Shown here: piece after piece, positions 44,769-56,833 of the stretch
Layout: every line of letters begins with the position of its first letter
How positions within the stretch are numbered: position 1 is the stretch's first letter
DNA from: Fistulifera solaris
Taxonomy: Eukaryota > Bacillariophyta > Bacillariophyceae > Naviculales > Stauroneidaceae
DNA length: 64,000 nucleotides
Direction of reading: 5' to 3'
NCBI GenBank assembly: GCA_030295235.1
Contig: AP026142.1
Span: 124,001-188,000, forward strand
The notes under the pieces: generated by a model
What the model saw: the letters and a program-made list of their open reading frames with translations, nothing else
What the model was told of the DNA's origin: nothing
Databases searched by the model: none
Program-made: the position numbers and the translations under genes

Positions 44769-46798
44769 TCATCCCCACGCTTCGACACTCAGCAATCCTG
44801 TCGCTTGTCGTTGAGCCAAGAATAGTTGAACATGTTTCTCGTCCCCCAAAATTGCCACGAGGCTTTCTGCGAGTACTTCCTTGACGGCCTTGGCCATTCT
44901 CGGACTACCCGCCACATAAATAGCTCCATCTTGGTGCAAAACATGTTGCGAAAGTAATTGGTGTTCACGTTCGGCTTTTTGTAGTACTTGTTGTACGTAT
45001 ACTTTATGCCATTGATCGCGACTAAACGCCGTCAACTGTTGCAACCCGGGCCACCATTCCTTTTTGTAATAGAAATCACACGACTCTTTGCGACAACCAA
45101 AGACTAGAATGTCGTTTTGGAAACCCAGGGCACGACGCTCTCGTAACAGACCTCGCAAGGGGCGATTCCCGTCCCTGCACCAATACAAAGAACAGGACGT
45201 GGACGACCACTCAACGGAAGTTGATGAAAGCTACCGGGACGAATCCATAGACGCACTATACTGCCATGACGGCTCAATGTCGCCAAATAATCAGAACACA
45301 ATCCATAAAAATTTCGACCCAACGGAGTTGTCCCTTGAACACGAGCGACACACAATTCTATTGCCGACTCTTCTTTGTTCCATTCTTCGGTAGGAGAACT
45401 GGCAATGCTGAATTCGCGAGGTCGAATGGGAGACAGCAACGCCAACAGTGCCTCCAAAGTCAACAACGAACCTTGTGCTCGTAAGGAATCAAAATCATAA
45501 ATCACATCTGCCCAACTCCTCTTTTCTCGTAGACAGAAGTCCGCGTATAGTGCTGATCCACGCGTTTCACTCAACGAAAGCAATTTGTCACGCTGCTCTG
45601 CTCCCAGGGGATGTTTTAACGAACAGTAGAAACTCAATGCGCGTAAATCTTCGCGTTCGGGTATGGCATGAATATCGGCACAGTAGGTCAGCCAGCCTCG
45701 TAACGTACAATGCGTCGGCCAGTGCGGATAAGAAATACCAATCGTCGCAACCATGCTGTGTGTAGCATCCCAAGCGATTTGGAGCTCTACATCGGCAACA
45801 TCCTGGATGGCCTTGGGGAGGACTCGCAAAAACGATCCACTTCTTTGGCCGAATTACTCGGCAAGATACAGGCAATATCTCCCGCTTGATATGGCAGTGC
45901 CGACAAACTCCATTCCTTTGTTTTGGGAAAGGAAGGTACTTGGAACCGAATGTGCCGTGTATCTTGTTCCCAATCTTCCGTCGTCAATCGTTGATTACTT
46001 TCTACAACCGCCACTAGTGGTCGTGTCTGTTCATGAACAAGTTTCCGTTCACCGTTGTCGTAACTGTAACTCATCATGGGACTGACGCTGTGAAAGAAGG
46101 ATTGATACGACTCTTGAAAAGTTTCGAGCTGCCATTCCTCCTCGTCGAGCGGTTCGTATGTTAATGACGAAAGCAACGACAGTCGATACGGATTGTGTCC
46201 TCTTTCTGGTCGATGTTTTGGACAAGTGGCAAATTGTTGGAGTAATACTTGTTCAAGCCACACATCCAAATCAGCCAAGACACCACCATTCGGTGTCCCA
46301 TCGTCGCCATAACCGGGTTCACACACTAGTTCAGCCCCCAATTGCAACATTCGCACCGCCCATTTCCGTCCGGCGGCACAAAACAATGGTCCGTACGCCC
46401 GATCTCCCAAATTAAAAATGGCAAAAGGAATCTTTTGCAAGAATTGGGATGGTAATGACGTTTGGAGGCTGAATGAATGAATGAAAGAAAGAAAGAAAGA
46501 AAGAGTCAGACGATACCGATTATGCCAAAACGGTTTTCAGCAACACACAACACGTACAGCAGAGACCACGTCTGACGAATGGTATCGGTATGTTCGCCTT
46601 CTCCCGTGGTGCTAATGAAAAGAGAAACAACGTGTCTTTGAGAGTGAGTCGTTGCAAATCACCCTTCACATATTCATCGACGGAACGGTTGTGCAAAACG
46701 GTCACGTATTCTTGTAGCAGTCGAGCGGCACGACGCGCACATGCCCGAGCTCTTCCTGATTGTGTAGAAAACAGAATAATACAAGACGAGGGGATCAT
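44769..46798 (-). CDS. TAH18: NADPH-dependent diflavin oxidoreductase (TAH18/NDOR1)
   Basis: Passes electrons from NADPH through FAD and FMN to the Dre2/anamorsin protein for cytosolic iron-sulfur cluster assembly. Exons 46798-46558 and 46468-44769 (89-nt intron holding a GAAA repeat) give 647 residues. The FMN domain starts SSCIILFSTQSG, then STTGEGEHTD, and PFAIFNLGDRAYG. The FAD domain has RPREFSIASSP and the NADPH domain VLCIGAGTGIAP, VFGCR and IYVAGSPRMAKAV. The C-terminus ends in a Trp (SVEAWG), as usual. Breaks in T-, T- and C-runs near 46617, 45836 and 45160 are bridged, after which the length is an exact codon multiple. It is divergent from topoisomerase II. Confidence 0.9.
46470..46505. 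repeat. (GAAT)n/(GAAA)n microsatellite in the TAH18 intron
   Basis: Tandem tetranucleotides filling the 3' half of the intron on the plus strand; the minus-strand intron thus ends in a TTTC/ATTC polypyrimidine tract before CAG. Confidence 0.75.
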
Positions 46799-47257
46799 GG
46801 CTGGGTCGGGAAGATTATGTTTCGAAAACGAGAAGGAAAAAGGAGAAAACAGACGGTGAGGTGCAACTTCGTTTCACGTTTCGATTCGGCATCCGACGGA
46901 CGAGTGCAAGACGACTTGAATCGACCGCACCGGCATGGCGGGCGCGCAGTAAGTGTCCTACGGAAGATCGAGAGTAACACTTGTCTTTATTTAGAGTCAC
47001 AAATGTCTTAGTCAGTTAAGTCAAACTCTTATTCTATATCAATGCTGTATATGTATATTCAATGAATTCCTATCGAGGATGGCGCGCCTTCCTCCGTGCA
47101 AAAATTTTTCTACACATCAACGTCGTTGGTCTCTCACGTCCACAATCCACAATCCTTTTTTTTTGATCAACAAAGATCTTTCACAAGAAAAAGGATACAA
47201 AGACAAATATCATTCATTCAACAAGTCAATAAAACACCCGTTGACTTATATCTCATC
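46799..47257. other. Shared spacer TAH18/topoisomerase II; no gene seen
   Basis: 459 bp between divergent start codons. Short ORFs here overlap on both strands without resemblance to anything. Presumed bidirectional promoter. Confidence 0.45.
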
Positions 47258-50200
47258 ATGGCCAGCAGTGACGAAGAAATGTACGATACTTCGTTCGACG
47301 AAGACGCCGAGAACATCAAGCCGACGGTCGTGAAGAAGAATCCCGCCGGAAAAAAAGACGGTCGAAGAGATTTATCAGAAAAAGACGCAATTGGAGCATA
47401 TTCTCGCTCGTCCGGATACCTACAGTACGTACGAACCGTGTAATATCGTCTCAGAATCATCAAAACAACACACTCACTTTCTTCTCTTTAGTTGGATCGA
47501 CGGAACCGCAAACGCAGACCATGTACGTGTTGCAGGGTGAACGCATTGTGGAACGAGAAATTACCTACACACCGGGATTGTACAAAATCTTTGATGAGAT
47601 TGTGGTAAACGCCGCCGATAACAAACAGCGCGACCCCAACATGGACAAGATGGAGATTCATATCGATGCCGCTACCAATCAAGTGTCCGTTCTCAACAAT
47701 GGGGCGGGAATCCCGATTGTGATGCACAAGGAACATAACTGTTACGTTCCGACTCTTATTTTCGGGCACTTGTTGACGGGATCGAACTTTGATGATGACG
47801 AGAAAAAAGACGACGGGAGGACGCAACGGGTACGGTGCTAAATTGGCAAATGTGTTTAGTACACAGTTCATCGTCGAGTGTGCGCACGTCGAGACGGGAT
47901 TGTATTTCCGTCAAGTCTTTCGCAACAATATGAGTCAAGCAGAAGCACCGACCGTCCAAAAGTTGACCAAGGCTCAAGAAAAACAGGGTGATTTTGTCAA
48001 AATTACCTTTTCACCTGATCTCGCCAAGTTCAAAATGACGCATCTGGACCCAGATACCGTGGGTTTGTTTGCGAAGCGCGCCTACGATATTGCCGGTGCC
48101 ATGTCGAGTGCGCACGGCAAGAAACTCAATGTTTCGTTGAATGGAAACAAGCTCGCCATTAAGAATTTCAAGGATTATCTCGAGATCTTTGAAGGGATTG
48201 AAAAGCCCGTGGCGTACGAAAAGAATGAACGCTGGGAAGTTGGTGTCGGACCATCGCCGGATCAAACCCCCAAACAAATTTCGTTTGTCAACTCGATTTG
48301 TACCTCGAAAGGTGGTCAGCATGTTTCGTACATCGCGGATCAAGTCGCCGCGCATTTGCAAAAAGTGCTCAAAAAGAAAAACAAGGGCACCGAGTTCAAG
48401 CCCGCACAAATCAAAAACAACATGATGATCTTTGTCAATTGTTTGATTGAGAATCCGGCGTTTGATAGTCAGACCAAGGAATTCATGACGACGCGCCCGA
48501 AACAATTTGGCTCGGAATTCAAAGTGTCAGAGAAATTCTTGAAAGCTGTCGAAAAAAGTGAAATCGTGGACATGATTTTGATTCAGAATGAAAAGAAAGA
48601 AGCCGTCAAGTTGAAGCGCAAGGGTGGTGTCAAAAGAGCAAATTGACAGGCATTCCCAAATTGGACGATGCCAACCATGCGGGTACGGCCAAATCGAGGG
48701 ATTGCACTCTCATTATTACCGAAGGTGACTCGGCCAAGTCGTTGGCCATGTCGGGACTTTCGGTGGTGGGACGTGACTATTATGGGGTCTTTCCCTTGCG
48801 CGGGAAATTGTTGAATGTCCGCGATGTCACTAAAACCGTGGTTGGCAAGAATGTGGAAATTCAGCATCTGGTGGATATTTTGGGTCTCAAGTACGAAACC
48901 GTGTACGACGAGAACAGCATCAAAACGCTCCGCTACGGACATCTCATGATTATGACGGATCAGGATGTGGATGGATCGCACATCAAGGGTCTGGTCATTA
49001 ACTTTATTCACAGTACGTTGTTGTTCGATTGTGTTTGATGTGTTGGCGAACGTCATACTCACTCCTTACTGTTTGGACAGAGTTCTGGCCGAGTTTGCTC
49101 AACATTCCGGGCTTTTTGCAACAATTTATTACACCGATTGTCAAAGTCTCCAAGGGAAAGAAATCGCAGGCGTTTTACAACTTGCGTGAGTACGAGAATT
49201 GGATGAAAGCGACGGGCAATAATGGCAAAGGATACACCATCAAGTACTACAAAGGTCTCGGAACTTCTACCAGCGCGGAAGCCAAAGAGTATTTCTCGAA
49301 TCTGCCGCAGCACAAGATCTGGTTTCAGGAAATGAAGAAAGACGAGGGTATTGAGATGGACGACTCCGATGACGCGATGGAAGAAGTCCTGCCTGATGTC
49401 CTGCGCTCCAGTGGCTCCGATCTGATTGACATGGTGTTCCGTAAGGATCGTGTCGAAGAACGTAAGACGTGGTTGATGGCTGTCGACCGTGAATCATACT
49501 TGGACTTCTCCGTGGCATCGAACAAGGGTGGTGTCAAGTACTCGGAATTCATCAACAAGGAGTACTGCCACTTTTTCTTTGTACGACAATGAACGTTCCA
49601 TTCCTTGTCTCGTGGACGGATTCAAGCCTTCGCAACGAAAGGTCTTGTATGCATGCTTCAAGCGCAAGCTGAAAGGTGAAGTCAAAGTGGCCCAGCTGAC
49701 TGGTTACATTGCCGAGCATTCCGCGTATCACCACGGTGAAGCATCTTTACAGGGAACGATTGTGAACATGGCTCAAGACTTTGTTGGGTCCAACAATATT
49801 AATTTGTTGACACCAGCCGGTCAATTTGGTACGCGTTTGATGGGCGGCAAGGATGCCGCTTCGCCTCGTTACATTTTCACGCGACTTGAGCCGATTACAC
49901 GCACCATTTTCCATCCCGACGACGATGAGTTGCTCAACTACCGTTTGGACGATGGCATGACCATTGAACCAGACTTTTACGTTCCTGTCATTCCCATGGT
50001 TCTAGTGAACGGTGCGGATGGTATTGGAACTGGCTGGTCCACGAATGTTGCGAACTACAATCCCCGTGATATCATCGACAACCTTCGCCGATACATTGCC
50101 GGAGAAGAAATGGAAGAGATGGCTCCATTCTACAGCGGCTTTTCTGGCGAGGTAGGTGCTCGTTGTATCGGATGAAATTCAGCTGCCGCTTCATGTCTAA

Positions 50201-51912
50201 GTCTGACCATTATTATTTGTATTTGGATCAACCAGATTGCCCCAAAAGGAACGAATGGCTATGAAGTTCGTGGCAAGATTGAACGCATTGACGATGCCAC
50301 GATCTTGATCACTGAGCTGCCAGTAAAGAAATGGACCCAAGACTACAAGGTGTTCGTTGAGGGATTACTCACAGGAGACGGGAAGACGCCCGCTGAGATC
50401 AAGGACTTCCGAGAAAACCACACCGACACGACTGTCTCATTCACCATCATCGCCGAGAAGGCTATGATTGACAAATGGGAGTCTGAGAAGGGCGGCTTAA
50501 TGAACAAGTTCAAGCTAACGGCAAGCCTTTCCACAAACAACATGAACCTGTTCGACGAGAATGGCAAAATCACCAAGTACGAAAGTCCTCTGAGTATTAT
50601 GCGTGCATTCGTGCCTATCCGCCTCGAGTACTATGAGAAACGCAAGGAAAATCTTGTAAGCAAACTCGAAGAAGAACGAAAGATTCTATCGAACAAAGCA
50701 CGGTTTGTAGAGGAAGTGTGCTCTGGCAAGCTTGTTGTCAGTAATCGCAAGCGCAACGACATTCTCAACAACTTGAAGGCCAGCGGATATGACCTGGTGT
50801 TGAAATACGCTGCACCAAAGGACGACGAAGATTCTCAAGATGAAGAAGTCGAGGAGGAATCCACTGTCGGTGAATTGGCTAAGGGCTACGAATATCTCTT
50901 GGGAATGAAAATTTGGAGCTTGACTTATGAAAAGGCCGAAGCGTTGCGGGCGCAACTTGCCGAGAAGACCCAGGAACTCGAAATCCTGAAGAAAACCGCA
51001 CCTGCTCAGATCTGGTCGAACGATCTCGACGCCATTGAAGCCGCTCTTGACGAACGAGATGGAGAGATCAGCAAGGCTTTAGCCACGGAGAAGAAAGCAC
51101 AGCAGAAAAGCCGACAGATTCAAGCGAAAGCTGTTAAGAAGTCCGCTGCAAAAGCCAAGGGAGTCTCCAAGAAGGATGATTGGGATTCGGATATGGAAAG
51201 TTCCGATGACGAGATTGCCGAGTCCGACTCTGATGTCGAGATGGTGCAGCCGAAGAAGCTTTCTAGGCCGGTGACTGCTGCAAAGAAGCCAGCCGCTTCA
51301 TTGAAGCAAACGAAGATCTCAGGTGCTCTTCTCTCGAAGCCATCAGCTCCAGTGCAAGAAGAGACTGTTCCAGTTGCCGCTGCACCCAAGAAAAGTATTC
51401 TTGACAACGATAGCGATGACGACTTAGTAACACTTTCCCTAGCAGAGCGCATGGCGAAAAAACTTACTGTCTCTCCACCGAAAAAATCTAGTGCGCCCTC
51501 CCAAATGAAAGTTGCGACGAAGCCTTCGGTGCTGGAAATCGAAAAGGTGGAAAATAAGCCAGATAGTCCACTTGCCCACCTTGATGATATGAAACAACGT
51601 CCTTCGGTCCCAAAGATTACTAAGGTGGTGCAAGTTTCCAAGAAGCAGGAGACTGCATTGAAACCACACAATCGTCCGACAAAGAGCGCTGCACCGGCGA
51701 AAAAGCCCGCCGTCACCAAGAAAGCTGCTCCCAAACGCAAGGTTGTCGAGAGTGATGATTCGGAATCGGAAGATGATTTTGCTTTTGATGAATCGGACGA
51801 GGAAGTTGTTGTGGAAAAAGTGAATGCGGCACCAGCGGCCCGCAACCGTCGGGCTCGTCCGGCGGTGACCTACCAAGTCGACAGCGATGACGATGATGAG
51901 AGCTTTGCTTAG
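47258..51912 (+). CDS. TOP2: DNA topoisomerase II
   Basis: Passes one duplex through a transient double-strand break using ATP. Four exons (47258-47424, 47492-49012, 49081-50151, 50236-51912) give 1,477 residues. The ATPase domain has DEIVVNAADNKQRDP and TGGRNGYGAKL. TOPRIM has IITEGDSAKSLAMSG and TDQDVDGSHIKGL. The winged-helix catalytic Tyr is the Y in LMGGKDAASPRYIFTRL, and the QRKVLYACFKR and GTGWSTNVANYNP blocks are in place. The C-terminal 250 residues are acidic-basic and disordered, typical of the nuclear enzyme. Four breaks are bridged (A-runs near 47350, 47806 and 48637, T-run near 49574); exon sums then close exactly. Introns are 67, 68 and 84 nt. Confidence 0.94.
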
Positions 51913-52385
51913 AACTGATAGTGCTGAACGAAGAAATACCTAGTTTTTACTTCGTGACGAATCAGAAACGAAATAGCTTAGTGAAGAACATTGAAGCATA
52001 TGGTATTTTTTTTGATTTCTAATGGGTATCTCCGTGACAACTTGTGAAGAGATAGTTTTCTTATTGGCTTGGCTTAGTTAGTGAGTGAATATCGATTATC
52101 GATAGCGTTTTATCGAAAGCTGGAATGGCGGAGAAGCGGAACGAAATGCCCGCTGACGTCGCATTCGTCAAAGTCACGCACAACTTCTCCACGATTGGTT
52201 TTCATTCGTACCGGTACTCTTTGGTACAGCCACGACGATACAGCAGACAGCAGCATCATCACGCTCTGCTGTTGCTGCTGCTGCTTTTCGCCATTTGCGG
52301 CAGTGCGTTCACACCACAAGATTTGCTAAAAACAGCAAAAACAAACTCGTTTATAACCTTTTCGAATCACTTTTACATTTTAACA
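51913..52385. other. Intergenic upstream of CHCHD2-like gene
   Basis: No gene. It contains a GTACCGGTAC palindrome at about 52208-52217 followed by TTTGGTAC, roughly 180 bp before the next start codon, and (TGC)n-like triplets near 52267-52285. Confidence 0.45.
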
Positions 52386-53017
52386 ATGGCAGTAAGTAGA
52401 TAGTAATTGATGTGTGTTGGATCGCAGCTGTACGACAAGGTGCAGCGGAACATGCGGGAACTTTAGATTCGTGTCATCGGCATTCGTGCCCATCCGTTAC
52501 AGTTGTTAGCTTTACCTTTGGCTTATCCCCCGCAATTCTCTCATTTACCCCTCTCTCTCTTTCTTTCTTGTAGCGTTCTCGTCGTGGAGGAAGTAGTGGC
52601 ATGAGCCGTTCGGCGGCTCCCAGTCGTCCGGCCTATTCCAAACCGGCAACTCCGGCTCCAGCTCCTTCTTCGGTCCCCGCTCCCATGCAGCAAAGCAGTG
52701 GTGGTGGTGGCATGCTTGCCGGCATCGGTAGCACCATTGCTCAAGGTATGGCGTTCGGTACCGGTTCCGCGATTGCACACCGTGCCGTCGGTGCCGTCGC
52801 GGGCAGTTTTGGTGGCAACAGCAGCAATGAAGCCGCCGCTCCTGTGCAACAACAACCACAGCCGATGTCGCAGCAGCCGATGCAAGGGGGTGTTTGCGCC
52901 ATGGACAAGCAAATGTTCTTTGATTGTTTGCAGCAAAGCAAGGGTGATCAAGAGTCGTGCCGTTTCTTGTACGATCAACTTCAGCAATGCCAACAAAATC
53001 AGACTCAATTTGGTTGA
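52386..53017 (+). CDS. CHCHD2/Mix17-like twin CX9C protein
   Basis: 149 residues in two exons. Exon 1 codes only the first two codons (52386-52391, ATG GCA), followed by a 182-nt intron (GTAAGT..CTTGTAG) and exon 2 at 52574-53017. The product reads MARSRRGGSSG, a Pro/Ala/Ser-rich stretch, a Gly/Ala hydrophobic segment (GGGMLAGIGSTIAQGMAFGT) and a C-terminal twin CX9C helix pair (CAMDKQMFFDC and CRFLYDQLQQC). This arrangement is that of CHCHD2/CHCHD10 and yeast Mix17, intermembrane-space proteins oxidised by Mia40. The tiny first exon is supported because it supplies the start codon and an Arg-rich N-terminus usual for the family. Confidence 0.88.
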
Positions 53018-53168
53018 GGAGTTGTGACTGCGTAGTAGTCGTAGTAGAGAGAGACCCATTATTTTAGGATTAGAAGAATGTGTTGAGCATCTATTTGTCA
53101 ATCATTATTGTTTTGAATACTGGTAGTGCACCCCAAAATAAAAAAAAACCAAAATTGTTATTTCGTTA

Positions 53169-54048
53169 TTACATGGCAAACATGCGCATACTCGTTCGTT
53201 CTACGGGCAAAATCGATCTCCGTTCCGGATCTCGCGTCGGATCGATGGAGTTTCGCCTTGCTCGATTCTCCTCCTGAACATCCAGTATTTCTGGGTGCGT
53301 TCGTTCACCGAAATACCGCGCCAAATAGTCATCATACATTTGGTAACATATTTCTTTGGGCCCTGGACCAAATTGCCCCGGATGCGCTCTACGAAGCAAA
53401 TGGACTTCATAGGCCAACCAGGCACCCGCCATTCCAGCCGCCACGAAACTGGCCGCAAAAAAGACATTGGTCCAAATATTGCCCGGAACCGTATTTTGTT
53501 GTTCAAAGGAATGATAGACAATCCGAGTGATTTGATTCGCAAATTGCGTCACACAATTCAGTAATAACAAGAGAATGATTCCCAATCGTTTTGGGAGAGG
53601 AATATGAAACCAAGCGTCGTTGGTGACAGGAATTCCGTACAAATCGTGGCCGACGGCGTTACGGCGATACGGACAACTCGCTTTTGTAATATGCAAAAAT
53701 GCGTCGATCGCCACGGCATCGACACCAAAGCCATGTACGTGAACAAGACATTGAGTATTTGAATAGATGCATTGTACCACCAATTGCGTGGTTCACAATC
53801 CATACGGGGTTGACACATGCCATGCCAACCCACCAGGAGGAAGAAAAAGAAAGCGCCGTCAATGATGACCAAGAAAATGACCACAATACCCAGTATTTGA
53901 AAAAGGGATGATCCAAATGTCGTAAGAGGGCATCGCGGAATTGTTCGCCGCGTGATACAGGAGGAATGAGTTTGTTGAAAGAATCGCCGTCGTCTTGCGA
54001 AGCAATTTCCGAGGATAGTGTTTCGGGTTCTTCGGGTGGTTGTGTCAT
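53169..54048 (-). CDS. Multi-pass membrane protein, DUF2985-like
   Basis: About 293 residues from the ATG at 54048, with two bridged T-run breaks near 53902 and 53698. An acidic N-terminus precedes hydrophobic helices (ILGIVVIFLVIIDGAFFFFL; LGIILLLLLNCVTQFANQIT; TNVFFAASFVAAGMAGAWLA). Between the first two is WWYNASIQILNVLFTYMAL with MPWR, the arrangement I associate with the DUF2985 family of fungal and protist membrane proteins (W-E/N-x-x-Q-x-L-N-x-LFT). The C-terminus is charged. No biochemical role is known to me. Confidence 0.65.
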
Positions 54049-54620
54049 GATACGTTTAATATCCGTCAAGAGAAAGACTTGTAGACAAGGCTAGACGCAG
54101 CTAATGCTGTTGCGCTGAACAGAAAGAGAGTCAAAGCCTTGCCAGGACACTACTCTAGGTTCGCTGGAATAGGAAAACAAAATGCAATTCCTGCTGCAAC
54201 ACAACAATGTCATTGTCATGCGATAGCGCTATGTTAGAAAATCGAGAACCTGGGAAAGCGGTGCGACATCAAAACCTTGGAAATTTAAAAATGTGCAATT
54301 TATATCAATATTTATGCTCTTATTTTGCTATTTTTTATTTGATGTCACGAAGTTTATTCTCGTTTTTCTTTGATTTTCGGACAATAGCGTGAAGAACGAC
54401 TGCATTTTCTGGTCATTTGCATGCGTCGTTTTGAAGTTCACCGGATGATAAGGTCTTAACAGCTTTATGTGTGTTCTCTTACTATCAGAATTTCCTGTAC
54501 TAGAGCTTCCCAATGGGATTTAGCCTTTGAGCTTACTATTTTGATTCATGTACGAACTTTCTTTGAAAAGTCTCTGTGACCCTAAGGAGACAATAAGGAT
54601 AGGAGGAAGGAAAATATTTT
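54049..54620. other. Intergenic, AT-rich; no gene seen
   Basis: 572 bp between divergent starts. It is AT-rich around 54280-54370. No ORF support. Confidence 0.4.
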
Positions 54621-55431
54621 ATGACCAGATGGCCGATTTTGCCAATACTCGAAGTACTTATCAGTTTCCGACTACACTTACCGAAGAATAAAAATGATAA
54701 TTATCCAAATGACCCTCCAGGGCCTTCTGTACGTTCAACCACCGATCAAACGTCAAAAGTGCCCTGCGAAACGGACGCCATCGCGGCGCGGAAAAAGGCG
54801 TTGACCTACCAAGGATTGCAACAACCACATGACAAAGCGTTTTCCTGTTATTCTTTTCGCTTGCTAGCAAACATGACAACCATTCCTTGGGATACACATC
54901 CCCAAGTGTATTCGTCGCCTTATGTTACCTCACGGAAAGAGAGCGGAAGAGTGAATCGACTGGATCCGGATGACAGGATAGCGAGACCCGGAAGGCGCGT
55001 CAATTTCAGCTCCATTATCAAAACCGACTTTACCACACACTTCATAACCGATGAAGAAGGACAAGCTATCTGGTATAGTTCCAAAGAATTGCGCGAATTG
55101 TCTTCTCAAGATCGAGATTTAGTATTGACCGCCAAGCAACTCGGACACGCCGAAAACGACGAAGAATTTTGTCTTCGTGGATTGGAAACCATACTGTCTC
55201 GTCGGGCGGCGCTCGAGCAACGGTCCCGACGTGTTTCCATTGTCAAGGCTGTATTATTTGAACAAAGTGACGGTGATCCGGCCCAAATTCGAAAAAAAGT
55301 CGTTGGCCATTTCCAAAGAAGCTCGGCATTTGGCGACCTTGCATGGTCAACAAGATGCGGAAGCTGTATCGGTAGCTGCTTCCAACGCATCGATTGTGAT
55401 TGATCACAAGACACGGACTATTTGTCTGTGA
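54621..55431 (+). CDS. Diatom-family protein of unknown function (CLRGLE motif)
   Basis: About 269 residues with one bridged A-run break near 55296; without it the frame would end at 55403. The segment IWYSSKELRELSSQDRDLVL, then EEFCLRGLETILSRRAALEQ, RRVSIVKAVLFEQ, and a helical end with LAISKEARHLATLHGQQDAE, matches a motif set common in diatom hypothetical proteins (W-Y-s-x-x-E, C-x-R-G-L-E, V-L-x-E-Q, final A-x-x-x-G-x-x-D-A). No domain with known chemistry. The start is uncertain: an overlapping frame from the ATG at 54629 reads MADFANTRSTYQFPTTLTEE and would need another shift. Confidence 0.65.
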
Positions 55432-55566
55432 TGTACAGCTCCTGTCTCCAACATGTATTTTTTTCACGCTCATAACTAGTACGCCGACCCGCTTGTATCG
55501 ATATTCGGAGCTCTGGCTTTCTGTACATTACACAACTTTAAAGTTATGCTAAATGTTTTGTTGTTA

Positions 55567-56206
55567 TTAGTAATAGATTCGTTCCGACGGTTCTTGCGAG
55601 TGATAGAGACGATCTCGTGCTTTCAACAAGTCGATGATGTACGGAATGTAATCACGGTCATTCGATAGATCGGAGGAATCATCTTGCCAGCAGCACAGCA
55701 AAGGATACTCGGTGCGCTCGATGAGCCACGAAGTGGGTAGCCGCCACGATGGAGCGTGTCGTTTGGTGACGATGCGAACATCGAGTGAATCATATGATTG
55801 ATATCCCGACGGAACGGCGACTTGATGGGTTTCCTCCAAATGTCGTATTACGGGATGGAGTATAGCCGTATCGTCTTCGGTCAGGCCACGCACGTGTCCC
55901 CATGGCGGTACCGGAATGAGATTGTACGGCTCACATCGAAAACTACTGCACGGAACGTGATGTTTTAACAGCGAGGCACCACTCGGAAGGAAACTGGGAC
56001 GTTGCATCGGTGCCATGAGTATGATCCGGGCATTGTGGCGTCGTCGCGATCCTTCGTGAAAAGATTCAATGGTCAATTGTCCGCACCACACGGGCCATTC
56101 GAATTGACCCTCCTGGGAATACTGAGTAAGACTTTCGCGCAAAAAGTCACAAACGGCCAAATTTTCGGAAAGATATCGTATTCGTCGTGTTACAGGATGG
56201 GTGGAA

Positions 56207-56257
<51 letters not shown>

Positions 56258-56538
56258 TCATCTTCATCTGTCGGTAGGCGGGCAATTGACCGTATCCACG
56301 CGGTGGCACCGCTCAAATGGGGTTGGTTCGTTTCGTGAGCTTGAATACGACATGCCATGCCGGTCAGTCGTCGCGTCACGACATTTTCGATCCCAAACTT
56401 AATCGGAACGAAAAGATCCGGATAGCCGCCGGTTGCCAATAGCAGCGTCGATAAGGATTTTCCGTCACAAAATTCCAATATTGGCTCGAGAACATCGTGA
56501 GGCAATCTTGGGAAAGAAACCTGGGCTAATGCCGCCAT
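55567..56538 (-). CDS. F-box-like protein with poly-serine tract
   Basis: 323 residues, one exon, ATG at 56538. The N-terminus FPRLPHDVLEPILEFCDGKS, then LSTLLLATGGYPDL, resembles an F-box, the Skp1-binding helix set of SCF ubiquitin ligases. A run of 18 Ser follows, coded by a GAT/ATC trinucleotide repeat, and the rest (FLRESLTQYSQEGQFEWPVW, NLIPVPPWGHVRGLTEDDTA, WLIERTEYPLLCCW) has no recognised domain. The F-box call is by eye and moderate. Confidence 0.6.
56206..56256. repeat. (GAT)n trinucleotide repeat coding poly-Ser
   Basis: About 16 consecutive GAT/ATG units on the plus strand, read on the minus strand as Ser codons within the F-box-like gene. In frame, so length change would alter only the Ser count. 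Confidence 0.8.
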
Positions 56539-56833
56539 CCTCGAAGGAAGTCAGTTGGGGGTCGTTGTTGATAGAAAAGCAAGAAGAGTAACTAAAATGA
56601 AGAAAGAGTTCACAAGCAATTCTGAAAGAGCAATTAACGTGTGCTTCCTTTTCTCTTTTGTTGTTTAATGGGAAAGAATGAGGAACACCGATGGCGCTCC
56701 GGTTTTAAAGTCAGTGTAGAGTGCAGAGTAGATGCACCGTATCACCCTGTGTGTACGCGACTGACGTGCCGGCTAGCGTCGTGATGATCTACCAGTAGCC
56801 TCATAATATCAAGTAGCCAGACCTATGATTAGA

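Noticed and set aside
47258-51912. TOP2 as a pseudogene or as a gene with many tiny introns
   Set aside because: Three introns have clean GT..AG ends. The four remaining breaks have no splice signals, sit at or next to short A- or T-runs, and leave all catalytic motifs intact.
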